Source: DAHUYF01 sp035623985 (GTDB lineage Bacteria; Pseudomonadota; Alphaproteobacteria; ATCC43930; CGMCC-115725). From it: a DNA stretch of 64,000 nt. The first letter of the stretch is position 1, and each line of letters starts with the position of its first letter. Under the pieces are notes generated by a model, which saw nothing but the letters and a program-made list of their open reading frames with translations, ran no database searches and was not told where the DNA came from. Made by a program: the position numbers and the translations under genes. Where the stretch lies: contig DASPSJ010000052.1 of the NCBI GenBank assembly GCA_035623985.1, positions 1 through 64,000 of the forward strand, read 5' to 3'. Shown here piece after piece: positions 34,154 through 43,033 of this stretch.

Positions 34154-34506
34154 GTCGTCAGTCGTCAGTTTTCAGTCGTCAGTTTTCAGTCGTCAGTTCG
34201 GCGTCTGCCGCACTGATAACTGACAACTGACGACTATTCTCGAGGAAACATACCCGGGCGTGGGCGGCGCCGATGTCGCGGAGCGGCCGTGGTTTTCCGG
34301 CCAGCCGCGCCATTCGCGGTAGAACCATGTTGTGCAAGAGGCCGGAGAACGCCAGGATCATGCCGTATCGTCCGGACGCGGCGGACTCTCGGATCAAGAC
34401 TCTTCATCCGGATGACGCCGCGGCGCCTGAGCGTTCACTTTTCATAGACGATGATGAGGTTTAAATAATTCCGCTTCCAATCGCCAAGGTCGAGGAGAAC
34501 GCGGGT
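34154..34506. repeat. Gene-free gap with 14-base tandem repeats and an inverted copy
   Basis: AGTCGTCAGTT occurs at 34160-34170, 34174-34184 and 34188-34198 (period 14, spacer TTC) and again as its reverse complement AACTGACGACT at 34225-34235. The RNA could fold into alternative stems between any direct copy and the inverted copy. The rest of the gap up to the kinase gene shows no supported coding region; a GAGGAG ribosome binding site (34492-34497) closes it. Confidence 0.7.
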
Positions 34507-37500
34507 TTGGGGGTTGATGCAGCCGCCGGGAGGAAAGCGGCAGACGCGGCTGAGCCTTATTCGCGGCGCCAGATCGCGCTGGCCGCCGGCTGGGCCGCGC
34601 CGGCCTTCGTGCTTCTTCCCTGCCTCGCGCTCCTGCCGTCGGACCTGTTTCACGATCCGGAGAGCTATCTCGGCGTGCACTCCTTCATGGAGGCCTTCGC
34701 CTGCGCCGTCTCCGTTCTTGTGTTCAGCGTCGGCTGGTATTCGGCGCGCGCCGAGCGGTCGGCGCATCTCGCGGTTCTGTCGGCGGCCTTCCTGGCGACG
34801 GCGTTGCTCGATCTCGCCCACCTGCTCTCATATCAGGGCATGCCGCCGCTCGTCACGCCCGCCGGTCCGGAAAAAGCCATCGATTTCTGGCTCGGCGCAC
34901 GCTACGCCGAAGCCGGCGGATTGCTGCTCTTCGCTTTGCTCCCCGCCGCATGGCGCATCGGCGACCGCCGATATTACGCCTTCATCGCCCTATCGCTGAC
35001 CTACACGGCGCTCGTCTCTTGGGGCGTGCTGTTTCACCCCGACGCATTGCCCCGGACGTTCCTCTCCGACGCCGGGTTGACGCGGTTCAAGGTCGCGGCG
35101 GAATACGGCGTCGTCGCGCTCCACGCCGCGACGATGGCCGCGCTCCTCGCGCGCCCCGCGGGCAGCCTGAATTTTCCCGTGCCCACCCTTTTTGCGGCGC
35201 TGCTCGTGCTCGTGGCGGGCGAATTGGCGGTGACCGCCTATGCCTCGGTCAATGACACCTACAACTTCATCGGCCACGTCTACAAGGTCATCGGCTTCTT
35301 CCTCATCTACCGCGCCGTTTTCGTTCAAGGGGTGAGCCTGCCCTACACGATGCGCACCGCCTCCGAGCGCCTTTATCGCCAGCTCACCGAGCAGGCGGCG
35401 GACGCGATTTTCAAGTTCGACCGCTCCGGCAAAATCGTCACCGCCAATCCCCGCGCCGAGCAACTCACCGGGCGCCGACGGGACGAGATGACGAGCGCGA
35501 AGCTGGACGACATCTTCGACGGGCGCGACGGCGAGCGCCTGATCAGCCGCATCGACACGCTCTCGCCCGGCGCAAGCCTCGTGCTCGAAGCGCGGGTGCG
35601 GCGGTGCGACGGCGGCGTCGTGCCGGCCGAGATCAGCATCGGCCGGCTCGACGAAGGCGGCGGCCTCGCCATCGCGCGGGACGTGAGCGAGCGCAAGCGT
35701 CTGGAGGAGGCGATCCGGATACGGGACATCTCGTTCTCCTCGTCCATCCTGCCCATCGCGATGGCGGACCTCGAGGGCCGGGTCAGCTATGCCAACCGCG
35801 CCTTTCTCGACCTCTGGGGTTATGCCGAAGAGGATGACGTCCTCGGCCTCGGGATCAGCGATTTCCTCGAGGATCCCGCGGGCGCGGCGGAGATCATTGG
35901 CGCGCTGCGGAGCAAGGGGCGCTGGAACCAGGAGATCCGCCTCAAGCGGCGCGACGGCGGCGTCATGGACGTGCAAGTCGCCTCGAACATGGTCTTCGAC
36001 GACGACGGCCGGCCGATCTGCATGATCGGCTCCTTCAAGGACGTCACCGAGCAAAAGCGGATGCTCACGGCGCTGCGGCGCAACGAGGAGCTGCTGCGGG
36101 CGGCGGCCCAGGCGGCCCAGATCGGCATCTACGATCACGACCACCGCAGCGACGTCATCTATTGGTCGCCCGAGCAAAGGGCGAATTACGGCGTCGCTCC
36201 CGACGAGGTCATAACGCTCGACTTTTTCGTCTCGCACGTCCACCCCGACGACCGCGAGCGAATCGCCGCGGCCGTTCGGCACGCCCACGATCCCGCGAGC
36301 GACGGCCGCTTCAACGTCGAGCACCGCATCATCCGGCGCGACGGCTCGATCCGGTCGCTGATCACGCGCGGGCGGACCTTCTTCGAAGGCGAGGGCGGCA
36401 GCCGACACCCCGTCCGCACGGTCGGCGCCGTGGTCGACATAACCGAGCGCGAGCGCGCCCGGGAGGAACGCGCCGCGCTCGAGCTCCAGTTGGCGCAATC
36501 GCAGAAGATGGAGGCCGTGGGCCAGCTAACCGGCGGCGTGGCGCATGATTTCAACAACCTTCTGGGCGTGATCTCCGGCAATTTGGAGCTCCTCGGCGAG
36601 GCGTTCGAGGACCGCGAGGATCTGCGCGAGCTGCTGCAAACCGCGCTTCGCGCGACCGATCGGGGCGTGACCTTGACGCGCAGCCTCCTGGCCTTCGCCC
36701 GCAAGCAGCCGCTCGAACCGCGCACCATCGACATCAACGGCTTGATGCGCGAGATGGGCGAGCTGCTGCGCCGCACGGTGCCGGAAAACATCGAATTTCG
36801 CCTCGTCGGCGGCGCCGGCATCTGGCCCTGCGAGGCCGATCCCGGCCAATTGCAGAACGTGCTGCTCAACCTCGTCGTGAACGCGCAGGACGCCATGCCC
36901 AATGGCGGCCGGCTGACCATCGAGACCGGCAACGCGCGCCTCGACGACGACTACGCCGCCGCCCACGCGGAGGTGACGCCGGGCCAATACGTGATGCTGG
37001 CCGTGTCGGACACGGGCAAGGGCATACCGCCCGAGCTGCTGACGCGGGTTTTCGAGCCCTTCTTCACGACGAAGGACGTGGGCAAGGGCACCGGCCTCGG
37101 CCTCAGCATGGTCTACGGCTTCGTCAAGCAGTCGCGCGGCCACGTCAAGATCTACAGCGAGGTCGGCCAGGGGACGACGGTGCGCGTCTATTTGCCGCGC
37201 GCCGCCGAGACGGCGGATCAGGCGGCGGCGCCCGCCGCGCCGCGGGATTTGAGCGGGCGCGGCGAGACGATCTTGATGGTGGAGGACGATCCGGACATGA
37301 GGACGCTGGCCCGCGCCCTGCTGCACAGTCTCGGCTATGAGGTGCTCGACGCCGAAGGCGCGGAGGAGGCGTTGCGCCTTCTGGGGTCGCAACGAATCTC
37401 GCTGCTGTTGACCGACGTGGTGCTGCGCGGCGACTTGAACGGCCCGCAGCTCGCGGAAAAAGCGCTTCGCCTCAGTCCCGGCCTGCGCGTGCTCTACATG

Positions 37501-37635
37501 TCCGGCTACACCGAGAATGCGATCCTGCACCAGGGGCGCCTGGACCCCGGCGTGCACTTGCTGCAAAAGCCGTTCCGCAAGCGCGATTTGGCGGCGAAGG
37601 TTCGGGCGGCGCTGGAGGAGGAGGTGTCACCTTGA
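34507..37635 (+). CDS. MASE3-PAS hybrid histidine kinase
   Basis: The 1042-residue protein begins at a TTG with GAGGAG 9 bases upstream. Domains in order: MASE3 membrane sensor (about 20-280; HSFMEAFACAVSVLVFSVGW, FLATALLDLAHLLSYQGMP), three PAS domains (about 290-405, 410-525, 530-650), HisKA with phospho-accepting H680 in GGVAHDFNNLLGVISGNLE, HATPase (LNLVVNAQDAMPNGG, DTGKGIP, GTGLGLSMVYGF) and a C-terminal receiver with D970 (LLTDVVLRGD). The lack of classical HisKA hydrophobic spacing (HDFNNLL type) puts it in the HWE-neighbouring alphaproteobacterial group. The adjacent receiver gene, overlapping its stop by TTGA, is the likely phospho-partner. Confidence 0.93.
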   Translation: MGVDAAAGRKAADAAEPYSRRQIALAAGWAAPAFVLLPCLALLPSDLFHDPESYLGVHSFMEAFACAVSVLVFSVGWYSARAERSAHLAVLSAAFLATALLDLAHLLSYQGMPPLVTPAGPEKAIDFWLGARYAEAGGLLLFALLPAAWRIGDRRYYAFIALSLTYTALVSWGVLFHPDALPRTFLSDAGLTRFKVAAEYGVVALHAATMAALLARPAGSLNFPVPTLFAALLVLVAGELAVTAYASVNDTYNFIGHVYKVIGFFLIYRAVFVQGVSLPYTMRTASERLYRQLTEQAADAIFKFDRSGKIVTANPRAEQLTGRRRDEMTSAKLDDIFDGRDGERLISRIDTLSPGASLVLEARVRRCDGGVVPAEISIGRLDEGGGLAIARDVSERKRLEEAIRIRDISFSSSILPIAMADLEGRVSYANRAFLDLWGYAEEDDVLGLGISDFLEDPAGAAEIIGALRSKGRWNQEIRLKRRDGGVMDVQVASNMVFDDDGRPICMIGSFKDVTEQKRMLTALRRNEELLRAAAQAAQIGIYDHDHRSDVIYWSPEQRANYGVAPDEVITLDFFVSHVHPDDRERIAAAVRHAHDPASDGRFNVEHRIIRRDGSIRSLITRGRTFFEGEGGSRHPVRTVGAVVDITERERAREERAALELQLAQSQKMEAVGQLTGGVAHDFNNLLGVISGNLELLGEAFEDREDLRELLQTALRATDRGVTLTRSLLAFARKQPLEPRTIDINGLMREMGELLRRTVPENIEFRLVGGAGIWPCEADPGQLQNVLLNLVVNAQDAMPNGGRLTIETGNARLDDDYAAAHAEVTPGQYVMLAVSDTGKGIPPELLTRVFEPFFTTKDVGKGTGLGLSMVYGFVKQSRGHVKIYSEVGQGTTVRVYLPRAAETADQAAAPAAPRDLSGRGETILMVEDDPDMRTLARALLHSLGYEVLDAEGAEEALRLLGSQRISLLLTDVVLRGDLNGPQLAEKALRLSPGLRVLYMSGYTENAILHQGRLDPGVHLLQKPFRKRDLAAKVRAALEEEVSP

Positions 37636-38015
37636 ACGGGCGCAAGCGACTCCTCATCGTCGACGACGAGCCGGATTTCGCGAAATTCGTCGCGAAAGTG
37701 AGCAGCGACCTCGGCTATGAAACCGTGACGACGAACGCGGCCGAGACGTTCCAGGCCGCCTATCTGGCGGCGCCGCCGGACGTCATCGTGCTCGACATGG
37801 TCATGCCGAAGATGGACGGCATCGAGACCGTTCGATGGCTGGTCGACAAGGGCTGCCGCGCGCGCATCATCATCATCTCCGGCTACAACCCCGTCTTCGG
37901 CAACGCCGCGCAGTCGATCGGCGAGATCAAGGGCAGGCTGGAGATCAGCCAGCTCCAAAAACCGATAAGGCTGTCGGAGCTGCGGGCCGTCCTGGGCGAG
38001 ATATTGGCGGACTGA
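37632..38015 (+). CDS. Single-domain response regulator paired with the hybrid kinase
   Basis: The 127-residue receiver starts at a TTG that overlaps the kinase stop (TTGA), with GGAGGAGGTG 5 bases upstream. It has LIVDDEPDF (residues 8-16), phospho-acceptor D55 in VIVLDMVMPKMDG, the Ser of IIISGYNP near 77-83 and KPIRLSEL near 114. No output domain is present. It likely receives phosphate from the hybrid kinase and passes it to another protein. It converges on hemB with only 33 bases between the stops. Confidence 0.92.
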   Translation: MNGRKRLLIVDDEPDFAKFVAKVSSDLGYETVTTNAAETFQAAYLAAPPDVIVLDMVMPKMDGIETVRWLVDKGCRARIIIISGYNPVFGNAAQSIGEIKGRLEISQLQKPIRLSELRAVLGEILAD

Positions 38016-38048
38016 ACCCGTGCCGGATGGCGCAAAATCGCGCCGGCG

Positions 38049-39062
38049 TCAGCCGCTCTTCAGCCGCTTCGCCGCGTCGACGGCGGCATAGGTCAGGACG
38101 CCGTCGGCGCCGGCGCGCTTGAAGCCGATCAGCGTCTCCAGCATGACCGAGGGATCGAGCCAGCCGCGCTCGACCGCGCCCATCAGCATCGAATATTCGC
38201 CGCTCACCTGATAGGCGTAGGTCGGCACGCCGAAGCGATCCTTGACGCGGCGGATGACGTCGAGATAGGGCAGGCCCGGCTTCACCATCACCATGTCGGC
38301 GCCCTCGGCGAGGTCGAGCGCCACCTCGCGCAACGCCTCGTCGGAATTGGCGGGGTCCATCTGATAGGTGCGCTTGTCGGCCTTGCCGAGCGAGGATTTG
38401 GAGCCGATGGCGTCGCGGAAGGGGCCGTAGAAGGCGGAGGCGTATTTCGCCGCGTAGGACATGATGCGCACGCGCTCGAAGCCCCTGGCATCGAGCGCAT
38501 CGCGGATGGCGCCGACGCGCCCGTCCATCATGTCCGAGGGCGCGATGACGTCGCAGCCCGCCTCGGCCTGAACCAGCGCCTGGCGGCAGAGGATCGCCAC
38601 CGTCTCGTCATTGGCGACGTCGCCCTGGCGCAGCACGCCGTCATGGCCGTGGGTGGTGAAGGGATCCAACGCCACGTCGCAGAGGAGGCCGAGGGCGGGC
38701 AGCGCCTCTTTCACCGCGCGCACGGCGCGGCAGACCAGATTCTCGGGATTGAGCGCCTCTTCGCCCTCGGGCGTCTTCCGCCGGGCGGGCGTGACCGGGA
38801 AGACGGCGACGAGCGGAATGCCCAGCGCCTGGGCCTCGCCCGCGGCGTCGACCAGCGCCGGGATCGACAAGCGATCGACCCCCGGCATGGACGGCACCGG
38901 CGCGCGCGCGGCCGCCTCGTCATGGACGAAGACCGGCCAGATGAGATCGGCCGCGCTCAGCCGGTGCTCGGCGGTGAGCCGGCGCGACCAGTCGTCGCGC
39001 CGGTTGCGCCTCAGGCGAAGGCGGGGATAGGCGCCGAGCGGCTGAACGGGCGGGCGGGTCAT
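38049..39062 (-). CDS. hemB: Delta-aminolevulinic acid dehydratase (porphobilinogen synthase)
   Basis: The 337-residue protein condenses two ALA molecules to porphobilinogen in haem synthesis. The two Schiff-base lysines are K206 (SYAAKYASAFYGPFRDA) and K261 (VMVKPGLPYLD). The metal loop reads DVALDPFTTHGHDG at 129-142, with Asp/Thr where zinc-type enzymes have three cysteines, so it is the Mg/K-dependent alphaproteobacterial type. The start is the ATG at 39062, 80 bases downstream of the phosphoesterase gene on the same strand. An FNR-type box at 40086 lies upstream of that two-gene unit and may link hemB to oxygen. Confidence 0.96.
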   Translation of the reverse strand: MTRPPVQPLGAYPRLRLRRNRRDDWSRRLTAEHRLSAADLIWPVFVHDEAAARAPVPSMPGVDRLSIPALVDAAGEAQALGIPLVAVFPVTPARRKTPEGEEALNPENLVCRAVRAVKEALPALGLLCDVALDPFTTHGHDGVLRQGDVANDETVAILCRQALVQAEAGCDVIAPSDMMDGRVGAIRDALDARGFERVRIMSYAAKYASAFYGPFRDAIGSKSSLGKADKRTYQMDPANSDEALREVALDLAEGADMVMVKPGLPYLDVIRRVKDRFGVPTYAYQVSGEYSMLMGAVERGWLDPSVMLETLIGFKRAGADGVLTYAAVDAAKRLKSG

Positions 39063-39142
39063 AAGGCGGCCTCGACGGCGGAACGGACCGGGGCCGGATG
39101 ATAGGCGCGGCTCGCGGCGCTGGCAATCGCGGGCGGCGGCGC

Positions 39143-39970
39143 TCAGCGGCGCTTGCGCACGGCGTCGAAAGCCGGGTCGGAGAGCGCGTGCTGCGCCATG
39201 CCGGCGGGCGAGACCAGGGCGAAGCGAAAGCCGTCCGCCGAGAGGTCGAGCACGCCGAGGCCGGTGCGCTTCTCGCCGATGCGTTCCTGCATCGCGTCGG
39301 GAATGATGAAGGCGGTGGAGGGCAGCCAGACGTGGCGCACGCCGGCCAGCACGCGGTCGAGATATTGATGCGCGTGGCCGCTCAGCACCAGCCGCAGGTC
39401 CGAGCCGGCCAGCAGCGCCAGCAGCTGGCGGCGCTGCGCCAGCGGCACGTAGCGGATATGCGCCGTCCCATCGCCGGGGTCGTCGCGATAGAGCGGCTTG
39501 TGCAGCAGCAAGGCGATGGGACGCCCGCGCGCCTCGGCAAGGCATGCGCCGAGCCAGTCCCATTGCGCGGCCTCGGCCGGCGTGTCGCTCGCGAAAAGCT
39601 GCACGTTGAGGCCGATGAGCCGCCAGGGAGCGGCGTCGATGGCCCAATAGTCGCTGCCGTAATCGCGGCGATACGCGGCAAGCTGGTCGAGGCGCAGCGG
39701 CTGCTCCGCCGGCATGCCGGGGCCCGGCGGATTGTCGCCGATGTCGTGATTGCCGGGCAGGAAGCGCAGCGCCGTCGGCCAATCGGCGCATGCGGCGAGC
39801 GCCCAGGCGTGCTGCGCCGGATCCTCGGTGCCGTCGAGCGTGATGTCGCCGAGATGGAGGGTGAGATCGGCGCCGGCCGCGCGCGCGAAGTCCTTGGCGG
39901 CGCGCCAATTGGCGTTGCAGGGAGGAACGCCGGGCGCGAGATGGCTGTCGGTCACCAGAAGGAGGCGCAT
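39143..39970 (-). CDS. Metallophosphoesterase (calcineurin-like)
   Basis: The 275-residue protein has the five metallophosphoesterase motifs in order: VTDSHLAPG (D8, H10), LHLGDITLDG (D41), LPGNHDIGD, LLLHKPLY and SGHAHQYLD. This arrangement matches CpdA/Icc-type 3',5'-cyclic nucleotide phosphodiesterases, which are about 275 residues. Substrates may be cAMP or other phosphodiesters. The start is the ATG at 39970; the frame continues upstream without motif support. It precedes hemB on the same strand and is divergent from the oxygenase-like gene at 40158. Confidence 0.88.
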   Translation of the reverse strand: MRLLLVTDSHLAPGVPPCNANWRAAKDFARAAGADLTLHLGDITLDGTEDPAQHAWALAACADWPTALRFLPGNHDIGDNPPGPGMPAEQPLRLDQLAAYRRDYGSDYWAIDAAPWRLIGLNVQLFASDTPAEAAQWDWLGACLAEARGRPIALLLHKPLYRDDPGDGTAHIRYVPLAQRRQLLALLAGSDLRLVLSGHAHQYLDRVLAGVRHVWLPSTAFIIPDAMQERIGEKRTGLGVLDLSADGFRFALVSPAGMAQHALSDPAFDAVRKRR

Positions 39971-40085
39971 GGGCGGAAGCCTAGCCGATCTCCGTCTTGC
40001 TTTGATGACGGCGAGTCGATCCCGCCCGGGCGGATCGCGGATCGAGCGAGCGGGCGATTTGCCGCAGCCCCCTCCCAACTCTGGA

Positions 40086-40099
40086 TTGATCCAGATCAA
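40086..40099. promoter_or_regulatory. FNR/FixK-type box (perfect)
   Basis: TTGAT-CCAG-ATCAA is an exact match to the FNR/FixK consensus TTGAT-N4-ATCAA. It lies in the divergent region between the phosphoesterase/hemB unit (start at 39970) and the oxygenase-like gene (start at 40158), with its centre 65 bases from the latter ATG. It probably responds to oxygen limitation through an FNR or FixK protein encoded elsewhere. Confidence 0.75.
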
Positions 40100-40157
40100 T
40101 GTTGGCGCTCCCCGTTGCGCTGGAGTGGCCGGACGCCGATTGCAGGAAGGTCCCCCC

Positions 40158-40829
40158 ATGCCGAACGGAGACTCGTACTTTTCGATGCTCGACGCGGCGG
40201 CGATCAACGCCGCCGAGCTGCGTCGCAACCCCTACGATTTCGCCTTCGTCGAGCACGCGATCGATCCCGGCCGCAAGGACGACGTGCTGGCCGACGCGCC
40301 GCGCATTCCCCATCGCGGCAGCTACGGGCTTCCCGATCTCCATTACGGCCCGCGCTTCGCGGCGGTGATCAACGACCTCTTGAGCGAGCGCTTCCGCCGC
40401 ATGGTCGAGTGGAAATTCGATATGGACCTCTCCGACAATCCGCCGGTGATCGTGATGATGGGGAACACCACCGGCCATTACAACGAGGGCTACGCCCATC
40501 CCGATTCCAAGCACAAGATCGTCACCGTGCTGCTGGGATTCAGCCGCGACTGGCCCTATGAGCGCGGGCGGCTGCGCGTGCTGCGCAGCGCCGACCGCGA
40601 GGACTATGCCTTCGAGTTCACCCCCGAGTTCGGCCACATGCTGATGTTCCGCGTCTGCGACCATTCCTGGCACGGCTTCCTGCCGCAGAAGGGCCGGCGC
40701 ATGAGCCTGCAGCTCTGCTACGTCGATTCCGACTGGTACGTCCGCCGCGAGTATTGGCGCCACAGCGTCAGCGCGGCGGCCAAATCGGTGCCGCTGCTGC
40801 GCAAGGCGATCGAATGGGCGCCGCGCTAG
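40158..40829 (+). CDS. 2-oxoglutarate/Fe(II) oxygenase-like protein (prolyl-4-hydroxylase type)
   Basis: The 223-residue protein starts at the ATG at 40158 (AGGAAGG upstream). It has the double-stranded beta-helix iron site: H114-P-D116 in GYAHPDSKHKIVTVLLGFSR, followed by the W-x5-G-x-L strand (WPYERGRLRVL), the distal histidine H172 in DHSWHGFLPQ and the 2-oxoglutarate-binding arginine R180 or R181 (GRRMSLQL). These match the prolyl-4-hydroxylase subgroup; the substrate is unknown. The next gene, 10 bases on, is a second protein of the same superfamily. An FNR-type box stands upstream. Confidence 0.78.
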   Translation: MPNGDSYFSMLDAAAINAAELRRNPYDFAFVEHAIDPGRKDDVLADAPRIPHRGSYGLPDLHYGPRFAAVINDLLSERFRRMVEWKFDMDLSDNPPVIVMMGNTTGHYNEGYAHPDSKHKIVTVLLGFSRDWPYERGRLRVLRSADREDYAFEFTPEFGHMLMFRVCDHSWHGFLPQKGRRMSLQLCYVDSDWYVRREYWRHSVSAAAKSVPLLRKAIEWAPR

Positions 40830-40839
40830 GAGCGGAAGC

Positions 40840-41514
40840 ATGACCTATCCGCCGGTGCCCGCCGCCGCGGAGATCGCCGGACACTTCAGCGCCGCAGTGC
40901 GCGGCGCGCGGCGCGAGGATCGGCCCTACCGGCACTGGCGGCTGGTCAACGTCTTCCCGGAAGCGCTGTGCACCGGCATCCTCACGCTGCCGATCGCGCC
41001 GCCGGCGCTCGGCCGGACCGACGGGACGCGCGCCAGCTACAACGACCGGCGCAGCTTCATCACGCCGCTGCTGCGCCAGAAATTCGCGAGCTGCGCCGCG
41101 CTCGCCGAAGCGCTGCAGCGCCCCGCGGTGGCGCGGCTCATGGCGGAGACCTGCGACATCCCGGTCGCCGGCAGCTATCTCAGGATGGAATATATCCAGG
41201 ACGTGGACGGCGCCTGGCTCGAGCCGCACCGCGACATTCCGGAGAAGCTGTTCTCGATGGTCGTCTATCTCTTCACCGGGCCGGACGCCAAGGAGTGGGG
41301 CACCGACATCTATGACAGCGAGCGCCGCTGGGTCAGCCGCTCGTCGGGCGAGTTCGACACCGGCGTGATCTTCGTTCCCGGTCCCGCCACCTGGCACGGC
41401 TTCGAGCCGCGGCCGATCATCGGCGTGCGCCGCCTGATGGAGATCAACTACGTCCGTCCCGACTGGCGCGACCGCGAGCAGCTCGCCTTCCCGGAGCGGC
41501 CCATCGCCTTGTGA
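40840..41514 (+). CDS. 2-oxoglutarate/Fe(II) oxygenase-like protein, second copy
   Basis: The 224-residue protein has the iron triad H130-R-D132 in LEPHRDIPEKLFSMVVYLF, then WGTDIYDSERRW (the segment that follows in prolyl-hydroxylase-like folds), the distal H186 in ATWHGFEPRP and R197 in IGVRRLMEINYV. It is only distantly like the upstream gene product, so it is not a recent duplicate. The two are co-transcribed and may modify the same or consecutive positions of a target such as a sugar, peptide or lipid. The substrate is unknown. Confidence 0.8.
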   Translation: MTYPPVPAAAEIAGHFSAAVRGARREDRPYRHWRLVNVFPEALCTGILTLPIAPPALGRTDGTRASYNDRRSFITPLLRQKFASCAALAEALQRPAVARLMAETCDIPVAGSYLRMEYIQDVDGAWLEPHRDIPEKLFSMVVYLFTGPDAKEWGTDIYDSERRWVSRSSGEFDTGVIFVPGPATWHGFEPRPIIGVRRLMEINYVRPDWRDREQLAFPERPIAL

Positions 41515-41618
41515 GCGCGACGCCGGCGCGGCTGTTGTCGCTCGGCGCGTTCGCGGGCAGAATACCGCGTCCGGGGCGGCGGCCCCGTCAGCAAGCGAGC
41601 AACGGGAGAGCAAAGCCC

Positions 41619-42803
41619 ATGGCCGATCCGATCCTGCGCAGCGGCATCTTCCTCGCGCCGTTCCATCCGACCGAGGAGGATCCGACGCTGGCGATCCGCC
41701 GCGACCTCGATCTCGTCGAATGGCTCGACCGGCTGGGCTACGAGGAGGCGTGGATCGGCGAGCATCATTCGGCGGGGTTCGAGATCATCGCCTCGCCGGA
41801 GGTCTTCATCGCCGCCGCCGCCGAGCGCACCAGGCGCATCCGGCTCGGCACCGGCGTGGTGTCGCTGCCCTATCACAACCCGCTGATGACCGCCAACCGC
41901 ATCGTCCAGCTCGACCACATGACCATGGGCCGCGTCATGTTCGGCGCGGGACCCGGCCTCCTCGCCTCGGACGCGATGATGCTCGGCATCGATCCCATGC
42001 AGCAGCGCGACCGCATGATGCAGGCGCTCGACGTGATCCTGCGCCTCTTCCGCGGCGAGAGCGTGACCGAGACCACCGACTGGTACGCGCTCAAGGAGGC
42101 GAAGCTGCACCTCTTGCCCTTCACGCGGCCTTATCCCGAGGTCTGCGTCGCCAGCACGGTGACGCCGTCGGGCGGGCGCGCCGCCGGCGCCTACGATCTC
42201 GGCATGCTCTGCGTCGCCGCCACCCAGCCCGACGGCTTCGACGCGCTCGCCGTCAACTGGGCCACGGCGAAGGAGATCGCCGCCGAGCACGGCCGCAAGA
42301 TGGACCCGGCGCGGCTGCGCCTCGTCGGCCCGATGCACCTCGCCGAGACGCGCGAGGAGGCGCGGCGGAACGCCAATTTCGGCTTCTATAAATGGTTCGA
42401 CTATTTCCAGCGCATCAACCCCGCGCGCTTCGCGAGCCTGCCCAAGGGCGATCCGCTGGACATCCTCATCGCCGCCGGCGCCATCGTCGTCGGCACGCCC
42501 GAGGACGCGATCCGCCAGCTCGAGCGGCTTTACGCCAAGCAGGGTGCGTTCGGCGCCTTCCTGCAGCTTGCGCATAACTGGGCGAATTGGGAAGCGACCA
42601 GGAAATCCTACGAGCTCTACGCCCGCTACGTCGTGCCGCATTTCCGCCGGGCGAACCTCCACCGCGTGCAATCGCTGGAATGGACGACGGCGCACAATCA
42701 GGAGCTGATGGCGATGAGCCAGGCGGCGGCGCAGGCGATGTTCGACAAGCACAAGGCCGAGCGCGAGGAGAAGGCGCGGGCGAAGGATAGAGCGGCGGAG
42801 TAG
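41619..42803 (+). CDS. LLM-class (luciferase-like) flavin-dependent oxidoreductase
   Basis: The 394-residue protein starts at the ATG at 41619 (GGGAGAG 8 bases upstream). It has the bacterial luciferase TIM-barrel features RDLDLVEWLDRLGYEEAWIG, GEHHSAGFEIIASPEVFIAA, RIRLGTGVVSLPYHNPLM and FGAGPGLLASDAMMLGIDP. It would use reduced FMN and oxygen to oxidise a small substrate, as in alkanal, sulfonate or limonene-type monooxygenases. It follows the two oxygenase-like genes on the same strand after about 104 bases. Three hairpins follow its stop. Confidence 0.9.
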   Translation: MADPILRSGIFLAPFHPTEEDPTLAIRRDLDLVEWLDRLGYEEAWIGEHHSAGFEIIASPEVFIAAAAERTRRIRLGTGVVSLPYHNPLMTANRIVQLDHMTMGRVMFGAGPGLLASDAMMLGIDPMQQRDRMMQALDVILRLFRGESVTETTDWYALKEAKLHLLPFTRPYPEVCVASTVTPSGGRAAGAYDLGMLCVAATQPDGFDALAVNWATAKEIAAEHGRKMDPARLRLVGPMHLAETREEARRNANFGFYKWFDYFQRINPARFASLPKGDPLDILIAAGAIVVGTPEDAIRQLERLYAKQGAFGAFLQLAHNWANWEATRKSYELYARYVVPHFRRANLHRVQSLEWTTAHNQELMAMSQAAAQAMFDKHKAEREEKARAKDRAAE

Positions 42804-42805
42804 GC

Positions 42806-42885
42806 GCAACGCAAAGCGTTGTCGCCGGCGGGCGCCAGCGATTGCTCTTGCAATCGCGAGAGTCGCACCCGACGGGTGGTGCGAC
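42806..42885 (+). terminator. Three consecutive hairpins after the luciferase-like gene
   Basis: CAACGC-AAA-GCGTTG (42806-42820), GCGATTG-CTCTTG-CAATCGC (42838-42857) and GTCGCACC-loop-GGTGCGAC (42862-42885) are perfect stems in tandem, starting 2 bases after the stop. The last is followed by AATCTTT. Together they look like a compound terminator or 3' stabiliser. They also mark the edge of the AT-richer nuclease island. Confidence 0.55.
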
Positions 42886-43033
42886 AATCTTTGCAGCAGC
42901 GCGGCGCCGCACCCCCACCTCACCCAGCTTCTCCCCCGCGGGGATATGGGACGGTGGGGCAAGTTGACGATTCTGGCAAGGCCCTGTTTACAACAGAGTT
43001 ATGTCTCGCAACGGATCACCTGCGCCTCCGAGC

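Noticed and set aside
34160..34235. Short repeats considered as a CRISPR remnant
   Set aside because: The 14-base period with 3-base spacers is far too short for CRISPR repeat-spacer units.
34273..34464. A 63-codon frame in the gap before the hybrid kinase
   Set aside because: No ribosome binding site, no motif, and an atypical mixed composition; I could not support it as a gene.
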